A DNA stretch of 64,000 nt from Hoskinsella mucinilytica (GCF_045223415.1 NZ_JBEQZJ010000018.1:10332-74331), one strand, 5' to 3'. Shown: positions 9,120 to 18,567, counted from the first letter of the stretch. A program made the numbers and translations. The notes: generated by a model from the letters alone, not told the origin.

Positions 9120-9791
9120 ATGATACAGATTTTAGTAGTAGAAGATGATCCTGGGTTAAACCATAGTGTATGTAAATATTTAACTGACTGTTGTTATGAG
9201 GCAAAGGGATGTTTTCATCCGGAGAAAGCATATGATCTTATGTATATGCAATCTTTTGATATGATCATTTCCGATATCATGATGCCTGGAATCGATGGTT
9301 TTGAATTTGCGGAAACAATACGAACCATGGATCAAACAATACCGATTTTATTTATGAGTGCAAGAGATGATATATCCTCTAAACAAAAAGGATTTCGTAT
9401 AGGAATTGACGATTATATGGTAAAACCAATTGATTTAGAAGAACTTAGTCTACGCATTCAAGCATTGTTGAGACGAGCTCATATCGCAAATGAGAAAAAA
9501 ATCATCATAGGGAATTTGATCATGGATGCAGATGCAATGACCATAACAATTAATGAAGAAGAAAAACCATTCACAACCAGGGAGTTTCATATTCTTTATA
9601 AATTGCTTTCTTATCCTAATAAAACTTTTTCTAGATCTCAACTTATGGATGAGTTTTGGGGTCTGGAAAGTGAAACAAGTTTACGTGCGGTAGATGTTTA
9701 TATCACCAAGCTAAGAGATAAGTTATCATCCTGTGTAGGCTTCCAAATCACCACTGTACGTGGGATAGGATATAAGGTCGTATTACTATGA
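9120..9791 (+). CDS. OmpR-family response regulator
   Basis: A 223-residue regulator. The receiver domain has the acidic pair in VVEDD, phospho-acceptor Asp in ISDIMMPGIDG near residue 53, and the conserved lysine in MVKP near residue 102. A winged-helix output domain follows, with TTREFHILYKLL and RAVDVYITKLRDKL. GGAGGT at 9107-9112 sits 7 bases before ATG 9120, so the longer frame reaching back into the GH1 gene is rejected. It is translationally coupled (ATGA) to the kinase gene. Confidence 0.95.
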   Translation: MIQILVVEDDPGLNHSVCKYLTDCCYEAKGCFHPEKAYDLMYMQSFDMIISDIMMPGIDGFEFAETIRTMDQTIPILFMSARDDISSKQKGFRIGIDDYMVKPIDLEELSLRIQALLRRAHIANEKKIIIGNLIMDADAMTITINEEEKPFTTREFHILYKLLSYPNKTFSRSQLMDEFWGLESETSLRAVDVYITKLRDKLSSCVGFQITTVRGIGYKVVLL

Positions 9792-10840
9792 AAAAGACAA
9801 TAGAACCTAAAATTAAATATTTTTCATTTATAGAATTTTTAAGTATATTTTGTACCCTTATGATACTTTCTTCACTTCCAGCGATGATGTATGGAACACC
9901 GTTCAAGCAACTTCTTCAAAATGATTATGTTTTATGGTATATCTTATATTGGTTGATCGTTACATGTATCATTTGTTTGATCACTGCATGGCAAAAGAAA
10001 AAGACATTTTCTAAGCCACTGACCAAATTAAGAACAGCCAGCAAGGCAGTAGCCTCAGGAGATTTTTCTGTATACATAGAGCCAATTCATTCTTTAGATA
10101 AAAGAGATTATATGGATGCGATGTTTGAGGATTTTAATCATATGGTAAAAGAATTAGGTAGTATTGAAACCTTAAAAAATGATTTTATATCTAATGTATC
10201 ACATGAAATTAAAACACCATTATCCATTATTCAAAATTACTCGGCATTATTGAAAAAAGATACGCTGTGTCAAGAGGAGCGTGAAGCGTATCTTACTATC
10301 ATCATGAACGCAACAAAAAAATTAACCAATTTAGTTAGTAATATATTAAAATTAAATAAATTAGAAAATCAAGAAATCCTATCACCTTCATCTTCCTATG
10401 ATTTATGTAGACAATTAAGTGATTGCCTACTAACATTTGAATATGAATTAGAGAGAAAACATATCGAGGTACATATGGATATCGAAGATAAGGCCATGGT
10501 CAAAACAGAAGAAGATTTAATGCAAATCGTATGGAATAATCTTTTCTCCAATGCAATCAAATTTATGGAACCTGGTGGTAGCATTTATATCAAGCAACAA
10601 TCAGAAGATGACAGCATTTTAGTTGAAGTAAGAGACACAGGCTGTGGTATGACAGAAGAAACCTTACAACATATTTTTGATAAATTTTATCAAGGTGATA
10701 CATCTCATTCTCAAGAGGGCAATGGTCTAGGATTAGCCTTGGCCTATCGTATTATGGAGAAAACAGGAGGCACGATCAGTGTCACTAGCAAAGTAAAGGA
10801 AGGAACGTCATTTTTTGTGAGAATTCCCAAAGATGAGTAA
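9788..10840 (+). CDS. Membrane sensor histidine kinase
   Basis: This 350-residue kinase has two membrane segments (about residues 12-33 and 46-66) with almost no extracellular loop, then a HAMP-like linker. The dimerisation box NVSHEIKTPLSII holds the phosphorylated histidine near residue 139. The ATPase domain has NNLFSNAIKF (N box), DTGCGM (G1) and GNGLGLALAY (G2). The very short sensor loop suggests that it senses the membrane or a membrane partner, as intramembrane-sensing kinases do. It partners the OmpR-type regulator before it. Part of its ATPase-coding sequence recurs as a remnant at about 12.63 kb. Confidence 0.94.
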   Translation: MKKTIEPKIKYFSFIEFLSIFCTLMILSSLPAMMYGTPFKQLLQNDYVLWYILYWLIVTCIICLITAWQKKKTFSKPLTKLRTASKAVASGDFSVYIEPIHSLDKRDYMDAMFEDFNHMVKELGSIETLKNDFISNVSHEIKTPLSIIQNYSALLKKDTLCQEEREAYLTIIMNATKKLTNLVSNILKLNKLENQEILSPSSSYDLCRQLSDCLLTFEYELERKHIEVHMDIEDKAMVKTEEDLMQIVWNNLFSNAIKFMEPGGSIYIKQQSEDDSILVEVRDTGCGMTEETLQHIFDKFYQGDTSHSQEGNGLGLALAYRIMEKTGGTISVTSKVKEGTSFFVRIPKDE

Positions 10841-10865
10841 AAAAAGACATTCCTGCCTTTTCTAT

Positions 10866-12461
10866 TTATAACAAATCTTTTTGACAAAGAAGTAAACGAT
10901 CATGTAATAGGATTTGTGTATCTCCTTTAGGAACCATGGTTTTTTGATCTCGTTTGATCATAATAATAAGAAAGTCATTCTTTTTATTGATTTCATGTAG
11001 TTGCTTATTTAACCAGATATGTTGTGCATCAATGATGATTTCTTCTAAGGGAATTTCAGTATCATCATAATAAATAGGGGAACACATCACAAGAATATCA
11101 TCTGCCAATATAGTAGTACTTCCTTCTGGAAGTATTTTTTCATTTTTTCGCTTGATCATAACGACGAGCATTCCTGTAGGCATGATAACTTCGCTAAGCT
11201 GTTTATTGATCCATGGATGTTCTTTTGTGATATGCGTTTCAATTAAGATCGGACTGTTTTCATCACGATAATCATTAAAAGTGAGCATTGTATTATTTGA
11301 TTCATCCTCAATATCTAGGATGTGTGCAATATGGGGAAGAAAAGAGCCTTGTAGGGTAATAGATAACAAGGAAACAAAGAAGACAATATGAAAGATATCA
11401 TTATTCATATAGGCAGGACTTACAACAGTCAAAATAGCAAACACGATAGAAGCAGCTCCTCTTAGACCACACCAGGAGATAAATAGTTGTTCTTTCCATG
11501 GTACGCCAAAGGGCGTTAAAAGTAATGCAACACTAAGAGGACGGGCGATACAGGTCAAGATGATGAAAATTAGGAAGGCTGGAAACATAATCTCTGGAAT
11601 TTGCGATGGAAAGGCTAATAGACCAAGTAGGAAGAATAAACATATCTGCATCAAAGATGAAATACTATCGAAGAAAGCAACAACTTCTACTTTATGATCC
11701 ATAGTATGATTTCCCATCACGATTGCGGCAATATAGACGCTTAAAAATCCATTTCCGGATAAAAGAGTAGGTAACGTATATGCAAGTAAGGCGATGCCTG
11801 CCAATAAAATGATTTGCATTCCCGTATCTTTAAAGCGTAGATTCTTGAAGATGAAGGATCCTAGATACCCAATAAGAAACCCACATCCTAGACCAAACCC
11901 GATTTGTGCAATTATCAATTTTGGTAGTGATATTGCAGATGGTGCCATGATCTGTAAGATAAGAACTGTTAACATATATGCAAAAGGGTCATTACTTCCA
12001 CTTTCCATCTCTAATAAAGGGGCTATACCATGTTTTAAGTTTAGTTTTTTCATACGAAGAATAGAGAAAACACTAGCAGCGTCCGTAGATGCTAAGACAG
12101 CTCCTAACAAATAGCCTTCTATACCTGTACCTAAAATGATATGTGCAAAGAAGCCTACCAAAAAACAGGTTGTAATGATACCAATCGACGATAATAAACA
12201 TGCTTTGCCTGCGACAGGTTTCACTATTTTCCAATTCATACAAAATCCACCATAAAACATTATAAAAATTAAAGAAATGGTACTTATTTTCTCTGTTAAT
12301 TGATAATTGGCAAAATCAATACGGAAAATACCATCACTTCCAAATATCATCCCCAAGGCAATGAAGATCAATAAAGAAGGAATGCCAAAACGATGAGATA
12401 TACGGGATGATAAGGTGCAAATAATGGTAATAATAGCGATAAAGAATAAAATTTCTGTCAT
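10866..12461 (-). CDS. CPA1-type cation/proton antiporter with two RCK_C domains
   Basis: The 531-residue protein has about 12 membrane segments over residues 1-385 and the CPA1 ion-binding region ASTDAASVF plus EMESGSNDP. Two tandem TrkA-C/RCK_C domains follow, at about residues 405-460 and 472-531; each begins with a WxNKQL stretch. NhaP2/CvrA proteins exchange K+ or Na+ for protons. The soluble domains probably gate transport by binding a ligand. ATG 12461 is chosen because AGAGGTGG lies just upstream; a GTG at 12473 overlaps that site. It converges on the kinase gene. Confidence 0.88.
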   Translation of the reverse strand: MTEILFFIAIITIICTLSSRISHRFGIPSLLIFIALGMIFGSDGIFRIDFANYQLTEKISTISLIFIMFYGGFCMNWKIVKPVAGKACLLSSIGIITTCFLVGFFAHIILGTGIEGYLLGAVLASTDAASVFSILRMKKLNLKHGIAPLLEMESGSNDPFAYMLTVLILQIMAPSAISLPKLIIAQIGFGLGCGFLIGYLGSFIFKNLRFKDTGMQIILLAGIALLAYTLPTLLSGNGFLSVYIAAIVMGNHTMDHKVEVVAFFDSISSLMQICLFFLLGLLAFPSQIPEIMFPAFLIFIILTCIARPLSVALLLTPFGVPWKEQLFISWCGLRGAASIVFAILTVVSPAYMNNDIFHIVFFVSLLSITLQGSFLPHIAHILDIEDESNNTMLTFNDYRDENSPILIETHITKEHPWINKQLSEVIMPTGMLVVMIKRKNEKILPEGSTTILADDILVMCSPIYYDDTEIPLEEIIIDAQHIWLNKQLHEINKKNDFLIIMIKRDQKTMVPKGDTQILLHDRLLLCQKDLL

Positions 12462-12599
12462 AAAACACACCACCTCTTTTCTATCTTTAGTATACCATAT
12501 TCCAAACAGATAGAAAAAAGCATCCTTGAGGATAGAATTTAATGAATTTGAAAATTTATGTGTTTTCTTAAAGGGTTAGAACCTTGTAAGATTAAAATA

Positions 12600-12690
12600 A
12601 CCTGTTACTATTTGATATGAATTAAAGATCAAGCAACTATCAGAAAGTAGATTCGTTGAAGTAAGAGATACCCGGATTCTTGTCAGAATT
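12600..12690 (+). pseudogene. Remnant of a histidine-kinase ATPase domain
   Basis: Bases 12628-12645 match 10591-10608 of the upstream kinase at all but one position, and 12655-12671 match the kinase bases around 10625 (GTTGAAGTAAGAGA) with similar spacing. The part between them is shortened and carries stops, so it cannot encode protein. It appears to be a decayed partial copy of the kinase's VEVRDTG region. The rest of the 12462-12770 gap holds only this and a terminator. Confidence 0.65.
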
Positions 12691-12711
12691 TTAAAAGTGA
12701 TGAAAAAAAAT

Positions 12712-12754
12712 AAAAAACTGTGATTTTTTCATCATCTGAAAAGTCACAGTTTTT
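12712..12754 (-). terminator. Intrinsic terminator of the P-loop kinase gene
   Basis: AAAAACTGTGA and TCACAGTTTTT form an 11-bp stem with inner T/A pairing and T-runs on both strands. It lies 17 bases beyond the stop of the minus-strand gene at 12771 and could also stop plus-strand transcripts. Confidence 0.85.
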
Positions 12755-12770
12755 ACTATTATGATGCTCG

Positions 12771-13211
12771 TTATTGACCTAATAACGAAAGAATCTGATT
12801 ACATTCCTGATCGATATCCAATGTTTCACTTTTCAAATGTAGATCACAAGGTTCATGATCAAAACATCCATGTTTTCTTTCCAACATCATTTTGACAGGA
12901 GCCGGAAGATTTCCATGCATACGCTGTGCAAAACGCTCCTGAATGGTTTCTAGATCCGCAGTGATGACAATACGAACAGATTGATCAGGTAGAAAAGCTA
13001 ATTGATCTTTTTCAGTAATAACATAGATGATGCTGTTTCCATGAACTGCCGTTGCTAATTTTTGTCGAAATAATGATGCTGCTTCAGATTCATTTTTAGA
13101 CATTCTTATATAGTCTTTACCGGATATGACTTCAGCATTTATCCGTGAAGCAAGAGCTTTTGCTAATGTAGATTTTCCCGTACAACTTTCTCCAATGATT
13201 CCAATCACCAT
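12771..13211 (-). CDS. Small P-loop nucleotide kinase-like protein
   Basis: A 146-residue protein beginning with a Walker A motif GESCTGKSTLAKAL at residues 7-20. The rest fits the small nucleoside/shikimate-kinase fold: a strand ending IIYVITEKD near residue 70 and an arginine-rich LID-like stretch TIQERFAQRMHG near residue 100. It could phosphorylate a nucleotide or a small molecule. No substrate motif is recognisable, so it is named only by fold. It stands alone between its terminator and a divergent small-protein operon. Confidence 0.75.
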   Translation of the reverse strand: MVIGIIGESCTGKSTLAKALASRINAEVISGKDYIRMSKNESEAASLFRQKLATAVHGNSIIYVITEKDQLAFLPDQSVRIVITADLETIQERFAQRMHGNLPAPVKMMLERKHGCFDHEPCDLHLKSETLDIDQECNQILSLLGQ

Positions 13212-13376
13212 AATAAAACCTCCTTATATGATTTTTAATAGTACAGTTCAATTTTAACAAACTGATGGAACATTGTCTATCTTGAAAAAATTCTTATTCA
13301 TAATTCTGAAACAATTCTGAAGTAAATCATAAACAAAAGATTTGTATACTAAGCTTGTTTAAAGGAGGTCATTATC

Positions 13377-13595
13377 ATGGCAAAATCAAAATTAGTAAAA
13401 TGGAATAAGAAAATTGAAGAAAAAGCAGTGGATGGATATTCACGTATAGAATCGGCAGTTGTTGGAAAATATCAACAAATAGAAGATACCTTTGTAGATC
13501 AATTCCTCACAAGAGATCATGAAACCATCGAAGAAGCTAAGATCAGATTGAAAAAAGAAAAGGATATGCGAGGTGCAGAACATGAAAAAAAGTAA
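13377..13595 (+). CDS. Small conserved-type charged protein, function unknown
   Basis: This 72-residue highly charged soluble protein has a central YSRIES...YQQIEDTFVDQFLTRD stretch and a lysine/glutamate-rich tail. AAAGGAGG at 13361-13368 lies 8 bases before ATG 13377, a strong ribosome site. It overlaps the next gene, a membrane protein, by 14 bases, so the pair is co-translated. I recognise no enzyme motif; similar small proteins occur next to membrane proteins in Erysipelotrichaceae-like genomes, but no role is known to me. Confidence 0.75.
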   Translation: MAKSKLVKWNKKIEEKAVDGYSRIESAVVGKYQQIEDTFVDQFLTRDHETIEEAKIRLKKEKDMRGAEHEKK

Positions 13596-13950
13596 ATATA
13601 TCAGTCTTGTGATTGGTGTGTTTGGCATCATGTTGATTGGACTGAGTATGTGTATGTGTACGATACCAAAGTGGAATTTACAAAGAGAAGGAACGATATT
13701 AGGTCTGATAGGACTATTTGTTTTATGGTTCATGGTGATTGTTTATCGTAAGATGGAACACAAAGCGCCATTGGTTTATTCAAAGAAAACCATTCTAAAG
13801 GTGATCGGTATACTATTGGGATTACTGGGGTTTGGTATAGGCATGTGTTTCACTATGGTATTTCATCAAATGTTACTTGGTATTGTGATTGGCATGCTTT
13901 CGATTATGATGTTGATAGGTTTTATACCTTTTATGATTGGATTAAAGTGA
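13582..13950 (+). CDS. Four-TM small membrane protein, unknown function
   Basis: A 122-residue protein made mostly of four predicted membrane helices (about residues 5-27, 38-58, 70-92 and 97-118). A GAGGTG within the preceding gene places the start at ATG 13582. The GTG at 13573 in the same frame overlaps that site. It lies in a four-gene run of small membrane proteins (13377-15133). The family is not recognised. Confidence 0.7.
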   Translation: MKKSKYISLVIGVFGIMLIGLSMCMCTIPKWNLQREGTILGLIGLFVLWFMVIVYRKMEHKAPLVYSKKTILKVIGILLGLLGFGIGMCFTMVFHQMLLGIVIGMLSIMMLIGFIPFMIGLK

Positions 13951-13956
13951 GGTATT

Positions 13957-14475
13957 ATGATGAGAGAAAATGTGATTGGATATGAATATAAAGAAATTAT
14001 TACAGATCATAGGATGGAGGCTATATATAGAGATTGTCTTCCTTACTTTGGCTGGCAATTGGATGCATCAATACCATCAGTGAGGAAACAAGAAACAATT
14101 ATTTTAAGATTTAAACGAGATCGAAAACTATGTAATAAATCAGAATTAACACGTTTACAGCGACAGTTTGAGGCATATGTGAAGGAAATCATTGAGCTAG
14201 AAGCATCAAAAACAACGAAGGCAAAAATTGTTTCTTTTACAGTGGGACTTGTAGGAACTGCGTTTATGGCAGGCGCTACTTTTTCTTACTTAGGAGGACA
14301 TGTGTTTTGGATGATATTACTTGCGATACCTGCTTTTTTAGGGTGGATCCTTCCTTATCTATTATATCGATCCATTGCTGAGAAACAAACTAGAGAAATC
14401 AATCCTTTGATTGAACAACTAAATGATGATATTTATACAATCTGTGAAAAAGCCAATCTGTTGTTGATAAAATAG
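13957..14475 (+). CDS. Two-TM membrane protein, unknown function
   Basis: This 172-residue protein has a soluble N-terminal part of about 85 residues rich in charged residues, two adjacent membrane helices (about 88-107 and 113-132), and a short soluble tail. The arrangement is a membrane hairpin with both large parts on one side. It starts 6 bases after the four-TM gene with a GAGGT ribosome site, so it is co-transcribed with it. No family is recognised. Confidence 0.72.
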   Translation: MMRENVIGYEYKEIITDHRMEAIYRDCLPYFGWQLDASIPSVRKQETIILRFKRDRKLCNKSELTRLQRQFEAYVKEIIELEASKTTKAKIVSFTVGLVGTAFMAGATFSYLGGHVFWMILLAIPAFLGWILPYLLYRSIAEKQTREINPLIEQLNDDIYTICEKANLLLIK

Positions 14476-14482
14476 ATTGAAA

Positions 14483-15133
14483 ATGAAAACACACATTTAT
14501 AAAATCAAAAAGAAATATTTTAATAACTTCTATGATCGTAGTATTGCCTTTAGCTCTTTATCTTTCTTTATGAATCTCAGTGTGGGTATTGTAAAATTGT
14601 TTTATGGAATTTATGATTCTTCTATTTGGTTTATGATTCTAAGTGGATATGACATCATTTTATGTATTGCGAAAGGCTACATACTAATATTATCTAAATC
14701 ATTACATAACAATGAATTAAAGATACAAAATTATCATCATATTGGCTTCTTTATCTTTTTTCTAGGTCTTTCTTATTTTGTTTTATGTATATGGATGCTT
14801 ATTTTCAATGAAAAAAGGATGTATCCTAGCTATTTATTATATGGCGTAACAGCCTTTGCTTTTTATAAGATAGGGAGTGCCATCTATGGGATGGTTATCG
14901 TAAAAAAACAGGAAAATAGTCTATTATCTATGTTGAAAATGATACATTTCATGGATGCTTGTGTATCTATTGTCACCATACAATGTGCAATTTTAGTTAT
15001 GAAGCATTCTGATCATGCGATAAACAGTAGTGCTATCTTAGGTATGACGATCAGTCTTATCTTTATGGCGATAGGATATCATATGAAAAGAAAATATAAA
15101 ATCCATATTCATAAGAAAAGAGATATAATATAG
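14483..15133 (+). CDS. Six-TM membrane protein, unknown function
   Basis: A 216-residue protein with about six hydrophobic segments and a lysine/histidine-rich C-terminal tail. ATG 14483 is preferred to an in-frame TTG at 14477, although neither has a clear ribosome site, so it may rely on coupling to the gene ending at 14475. It ends the small-membrane-protein run. No catalytic or transport signature is visible. Confidence 0.7.
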   Translation: MKTHIYKIKKKYFNNFYDRSIAFSSLSFFMNLSVGIVKLFYGIYDSSIWFMILSGYDIILCIAKGYILILSKSLHNNELKIQNYHHIGFFIFFLGLSYFVLCIWMLIFNEKRMYPSYLLYGVTAFAFYKIGSAIYGMVIVKKQENSLLSMLKMIHFMDACVSIVTIQCAILVMKHSDHAINSSAILGMTISLIFMAIGYHMKRKYKIHIHKKRDII

Positions 15134-15164
15134 GTAAAAGAATTTCTAATGGAGGTAATCTTAA

Positions 15165-15983
15165 ATGAAGAAGAAATTGGTCATATGTGATATTGATGAT
15201 ACCTTGATCGTAAAACATGAAATGCTATCTGAACGGGCAAAAACTATGATTCAGACGATTCGAGAGCAGGGGATCTATTTTGGCATTGCATCTGGAAGGT
15301 CGTTAGAAGAAGTAAAACGAATGGTTCGATCATGGGGATTTGAAGATCTTGATGTTCTGATTTCACTGAATGGTTCTGTTTTATGGGATGGTGTTGAGAA
15401 AAAAGAACATCGATATTTTATTATGAAGAAGGAATGGATCAAAGAGGTCATCGATATTATGTCACGATATCCTACTATAAATACTTTAATGTATAAAAAT
15501 GATCAATTATTATGTTCAGAGTTAGATGAGCTTGCTATGTTATCTGCGAAATCATCTAAAATGGATATTATAAGGGTAAAGGATATTTCTGATTTCTATC
15601 AAGAGGATCAAGCAAAAATTATGTTTCGAGTTCATGAAGAAGATATGAAAGACATCGAACATTATTTTCAAGAACATCCCAGTCCTAATTTTCGAGCATT
15701 TAAAACACAACCAACATTGTTGGAATTTTCTGATATCAGGGTTTCAAAGGCATATACCTTACAGAAGTTTTGTGAATTTCATCAAATAAAAATGGGTGAA
15801 GTGTTAGCATTTGGTGATACCTCGAATGATAATGATATGTTACAAGCAAGTGGATGGGGCGTCTGTCTAAAAAACGGTAGTGCTGATACAAAAATGATTG
15901 CGAATGAAATTACAGAGAAACCTTGTGATGAAGATGGTTGGGCGGATTATATGGAACATCATTTTTTCCAAGAACATCAATAA
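15165..15983 (+). CDS. Cof-type HAD-IIB hydrolase
   Basis: This 272-residue HAD phosphatase has motif I DIDDTLI at residues 8-14, motif II in GIASGRSLEEV, and motif IV FGDTSNDNDML near residue 223. It has the large C2-type cap between motifs II and III that defines subclass IIB. Such enzymes dephosphorylate sugar phosphates or flavin precursors with broad specificity. TGGAGG lies 8 bases before the ATG. It stands 31 bases after the membrane-protein run and could be its last gene. Confidence 0.9.
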   Translation: MKKKLVICDIDDTLIVKHEMLSERAKTMIQTIREQGIYFGIASGRSLEEVKRMVRSWGFEDLDVLISLNGSVLWDGVEKKEHRYFIMKKEWIKEVIDIMSRYPTINTLMYKNDQLLCSELDELAMLSAKSSKMDIIRVKDISDFYQEDQAKIMFRVHEEDMKDIEHYFQEHPSPNFRAFKTQPTLLEFSDIRVSKAYTLQKFCEFHQIKMGEVLAFGDTSNDNDMLQASGWGVCLKNGSADTKMIANEITEKPCDEDGWADYMEHHFFQEHQ

Positions 15984-16085
15984 AATGTTAACATCAGGAA
16001 AAAATAGATATATATTTTAAACACCTCAGACAATCCTCACACAAATGAGAAATGATAATAGACTAATAAAGAGGAGTTGAATACC

Positions 16086-16703
16086 ATGTTACATTCCTTC
16101 TTATTGGTTACAGCTTTGAGTCTGGATAGTTTTCTGGCATCTTTAGCCTATGGCACGAAACATATTCGTATTCCGATACAAAGTGCACTTTTGATTTCAT
16201 CTATTGGAGTTTTGTTTTTGTCTTTGTCGTTATATGCTGCTAATCTATTACAGCATTTTATACCACAATGGATTTGTAGTAGCATTTCCTTTTCCATCTT
16301 TTTTCTCATTGGTCTAAGCTCGATTTTTCAAGGTACGGTCAAAAGAATATTGAAGAAATATAAACGGAAACAGTTGGAATTTGAATATAGTGGTATATCC
16401 TTTGTATTAGATGTTTATCTTGATGAAACAAAAGCAGATAGTGATCATAGCAATTATCTTTCATTAAAAGAAGCCGCTTATCTTGCGGTAGCTTTATCCA
16501 TTGATTCCTTGGTCAGTGGATTTGCGATGGGAATCAGTATCCTGCATCCATTACCTGTGTTGATCATCAGCTTTTTAATGGGAATATTTGTCATTTTGTT
16601 TGGGTCCTTTTTAGGGAAAAAAGTATTTCATCAATGTAATTATGATTTGTCTTGGGTAAGTGGTATCTTATTCATGATATTGGCATTTACCAGAATATTA
16701 TAA
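16086..16703 (+). CDS. ytaF: YtaF/MntP-like membrane protein
   Basis: A 205-residue, six-helix protein built of two halves. Each half carries an aspartate-serine pair: LSLDSFLASLAYG near residue 12 and LSIDSLVSGFAMG near residue 140. This matches the sporulation membrane protein YtaF and its relative, the manganese exporter MntP, which is also encoded in this window at 26796. GAGGAG at 16071-16076 supports ATG 16086 over the TTG at 16077. YtaF function is not known; transport of a divalent cation is plausible by relation to MntP. It stands as a single gene before a terminator. Confidence 0.8.
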   Translation: MLHSFLLVTALSLDSFLASLAYGTKHIRIPIQSALLISSIGVLFLSLSLYAANLLQHFIPQWICSSISFSIFFLIGLSSIFQGTVKRILKKYKRKQLEFEYSGISFVLDVYLDETKADSDHSNYLSLKEAAYLAVALSIDSLVSGFAMGISILHPLPVLIISFLMGIFVILFGSFLGKKVFHQCNYDLSWVSGILFMILAFTRIL

Positions 16704-16724
16704 AGGTTGATGAAAATGAAAGAG

Positions 16725-16747
16725 ACGGCCAAGAGGTGCCGTTTTTT
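16725..16747 (+). terminator. Intrinsic terminator after the ytaF-like gene
   Basis: ACGGC pairs with GCCGT around an 8-base loop and is followed by six T residues. It ends the ytaF transcript 21 bases after its stop. Confidence 0.8.
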
Positions 16748-16953
16748 CTTTATCGTTCGCCTTAAAAGGTGTATGCTAACATTGTTTTCTTTATCGATAG
16801 AAAAAGATGAGAAATGAGAAATATTAAAAAAGAGGGAAGTGATGATATGGTTTTTGTGAAAAAGTTCTCAAAAAATGAGAAATCAAGAACAAAACAGTTT
16901 CTAAAAACGCTAAATAGTGGTATATTTATATAGAAAAACAGGAGGTATATATT

Positions 16954-18528
16954 ATGAGTAAGAGACCAGTTGTATTGGTTGTCATGGACGGTGTCGGAAT
17001 CAGTGAAAATGAATTCGGCAATGCTGTGAAGGCTGCATACAAACCTACATTAGATGAATTATGGACAAATTGTCCACACACAGAAATTAAAGCACATGGA
17101 TTGGCTGTTGGGTTACCAACAGATGGAGATATGGGAAATAGTGAAGTTGGACACAATGCATTAGGTTGTGGACAAATCTATTCTCAGGGCGCAAAACTGG
17201 TAAACGAAAACATTGAAACAGGAGAAATTTTCAATACAGATACTTGGAAAGATCTTGTGTCAAATTGTAAAGATGGAAAGATGCATTTCCTTGGATTATT
17301 ATCCGATGGTAATGTACACTCTCATATCAATCATTTAAAAGCTTTGATCAAACATGCAAAAGAAGATGGCGTAAAAGAAGTTAGAATTCATGCGTTATTA
17401 GATGGCCGTGATGTTCCTGAAACAAGTGCATTAACTTATGTTGATGATATTGAAGCAACGATTGCGGAATTAAATGATGATACCTTCCATGCTTGTATTG
17501 CAAGTGGTGGTGGTCGTATGACAATCACAATGGATCGTTATGAAGCTAACTGGGCTATGGTAGAACAAGGATGGCATGTACATGTACTTGGTGAAGGAAG
17601 AGCTTTCTCAAGTGCGAAAGAAGCAATTGAAACCTATCGTAATGAAACAGGTGTAGTTGATCAGGATCTTCCAGGTTTCGTTATCGCAAAGGATGGCAAG
17701 CCTGTTGGAACAATCGAAGATGGTGATAGTGTTATTCTATTCAACTTCAGAGGCGATCGTGCACAGGAAATTTCTTTGGCTTTCGATAATGAAAACTTTG
17801 ATAAATTTGACCGTGTTCGTGTACCAAATGTTATGTATGCCGGTATGCTTCAGTATGATGCAGACTTATGTATTCCTAAGAATTATTTAACACAACCACC
17901 TAAAATCAAATATACATTGACGGAAGAACTTTGCAAACACGGTATTCGTGAATATGCAATCAGTGAAACTCAGAAGTATGGACATGTAACTTATTTCTGG
18001 AATGGAAATCGTAGTGAAAAAGTAAATGCTGATTTAGAAGACTATGTAGAAATCAAATCAGATGTTGTTCCATTTGAACAGCGTCCTTGGATGAAAGCAG
18101 CAGAAATTACAGATGTATTATGTGCAGCTATTGAATCCGGAAACTATGACTTCTTACGTACCAACTATCCAAATGGTGATATGGTAGGACATACAGGTAA
18201 CTTTGAAGCTACTGTCATCGGTGTAGAATCAGTTGATCTTCAGTTAGCTCGTGTGAAGAAAGCGGTAGATGCAGTCAATGGTATCTTGCTTGTAACTGCA
18301 GACCATGGTAATGCTGATGAAATGTATGAAAAGAAGAAAAAAGAAGATGCGCCAATCAAAGCAAAAACTTCTCATACATTAAATAAAGTTCCATTCATCG
18401 TATATGGTGCAGATGTTGAATTAAAACAAGATGAGAACTTAGGTTTATCTAATGTTGCGGCAACTGTAGCTGATTTATTGGAAGTTGCACCTAATGAACA
18501 CTGGAACGAAAGTATCATCAAAAAGTAA
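16954..18528 (+). CDS. gpmI: 2,3-bisphosphoglycerate-independent phosphoglycerate mutase
   Basis: This 524-residue enzyme converts 3-phosphoglycerate to 2-phosphoglycerate in glycolysis, in the cytosol and with manganese. The metal site MDGVG is at residues 10-14. The phosphorylated serine lies in GDMGNSEVGHNALG near residue 61. The transferase-domain stretches LLDGRDVPETSA, GRMTITMDRYEANW and RTNYPNGDMVGHTGNF, and the C-terminal TADHGNADEM, are all present, and length matches the usual 510-525. GGAGGT precedes the ATG. It has its own terminator and is not in the usual gap-pgk-tpi cluster here. Confidence 0.98.
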   Translation: MSKRPVVLVVMDGVGISENEFGNAVKAAYKPTLDELWTNCPHTEIKAHGLAVGLPTDGDMGNSEVGHNALGCGQIYSQGAKLVNENIETGEIFNTDTWKDLVSNCKDGKMHFLGLLSDGNVHSHINHLKALIKHAKEDGVKEVRIHALLDGRDVPETSALTYVDDIEATIAELNDDTFHACIASGGGRMTITMDRYEANWAMVEQGWHVHVLGEGRAFSSAKEAIETYRNETGVVDQDLPGFVIAKDGKPVGTIEDGDSVILFNFRGDRAQEISLAFDNENFDKFDRVRVPNVMYAGMLQYDADLCIPKNYLTQPPKIKYTLTEELCKHGIREYAISETQKYGHVTYFWNGNRSEKVNADLEDYVEIKSDVVPFEQRPWMKAAEITDVLCAAIESGNYDFLRTNYPNGDMVGHTGNFEATVIGVESVDLQLARVKKAVDAVNGILLVTADHGNADEMYEKKKKEDAPIKAKTSHTLNKVPFIVYGADVELKQDENLGLSNVAATVADLLEVAPNEHWNESIIKK

Positions 18529-18536
18529 GGAAAACT

Positions 18537-18567
18537 AAGGTGTTATCTAAGGATAATGCCTTTTTTT
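18537..18567 (+). terminator. Intrinsic terminator of gpmI
   Basis: AAGGTGTTATC pairs with GATAATGCCTT around a 4-base loop, followed by seven T residues. Confidence 0.93.

Noticed and set aside
10841..10865. Terminator between the kinase and antiporter genes.
   Set aside because: Only AAAAG/CTTTT can pair over the short gap, which is too weak to call.
16847..16933. 28-codon frame with a possible ribosome site before gpmI.
   Set aside because: Too short and low in complexity to support without expression data.
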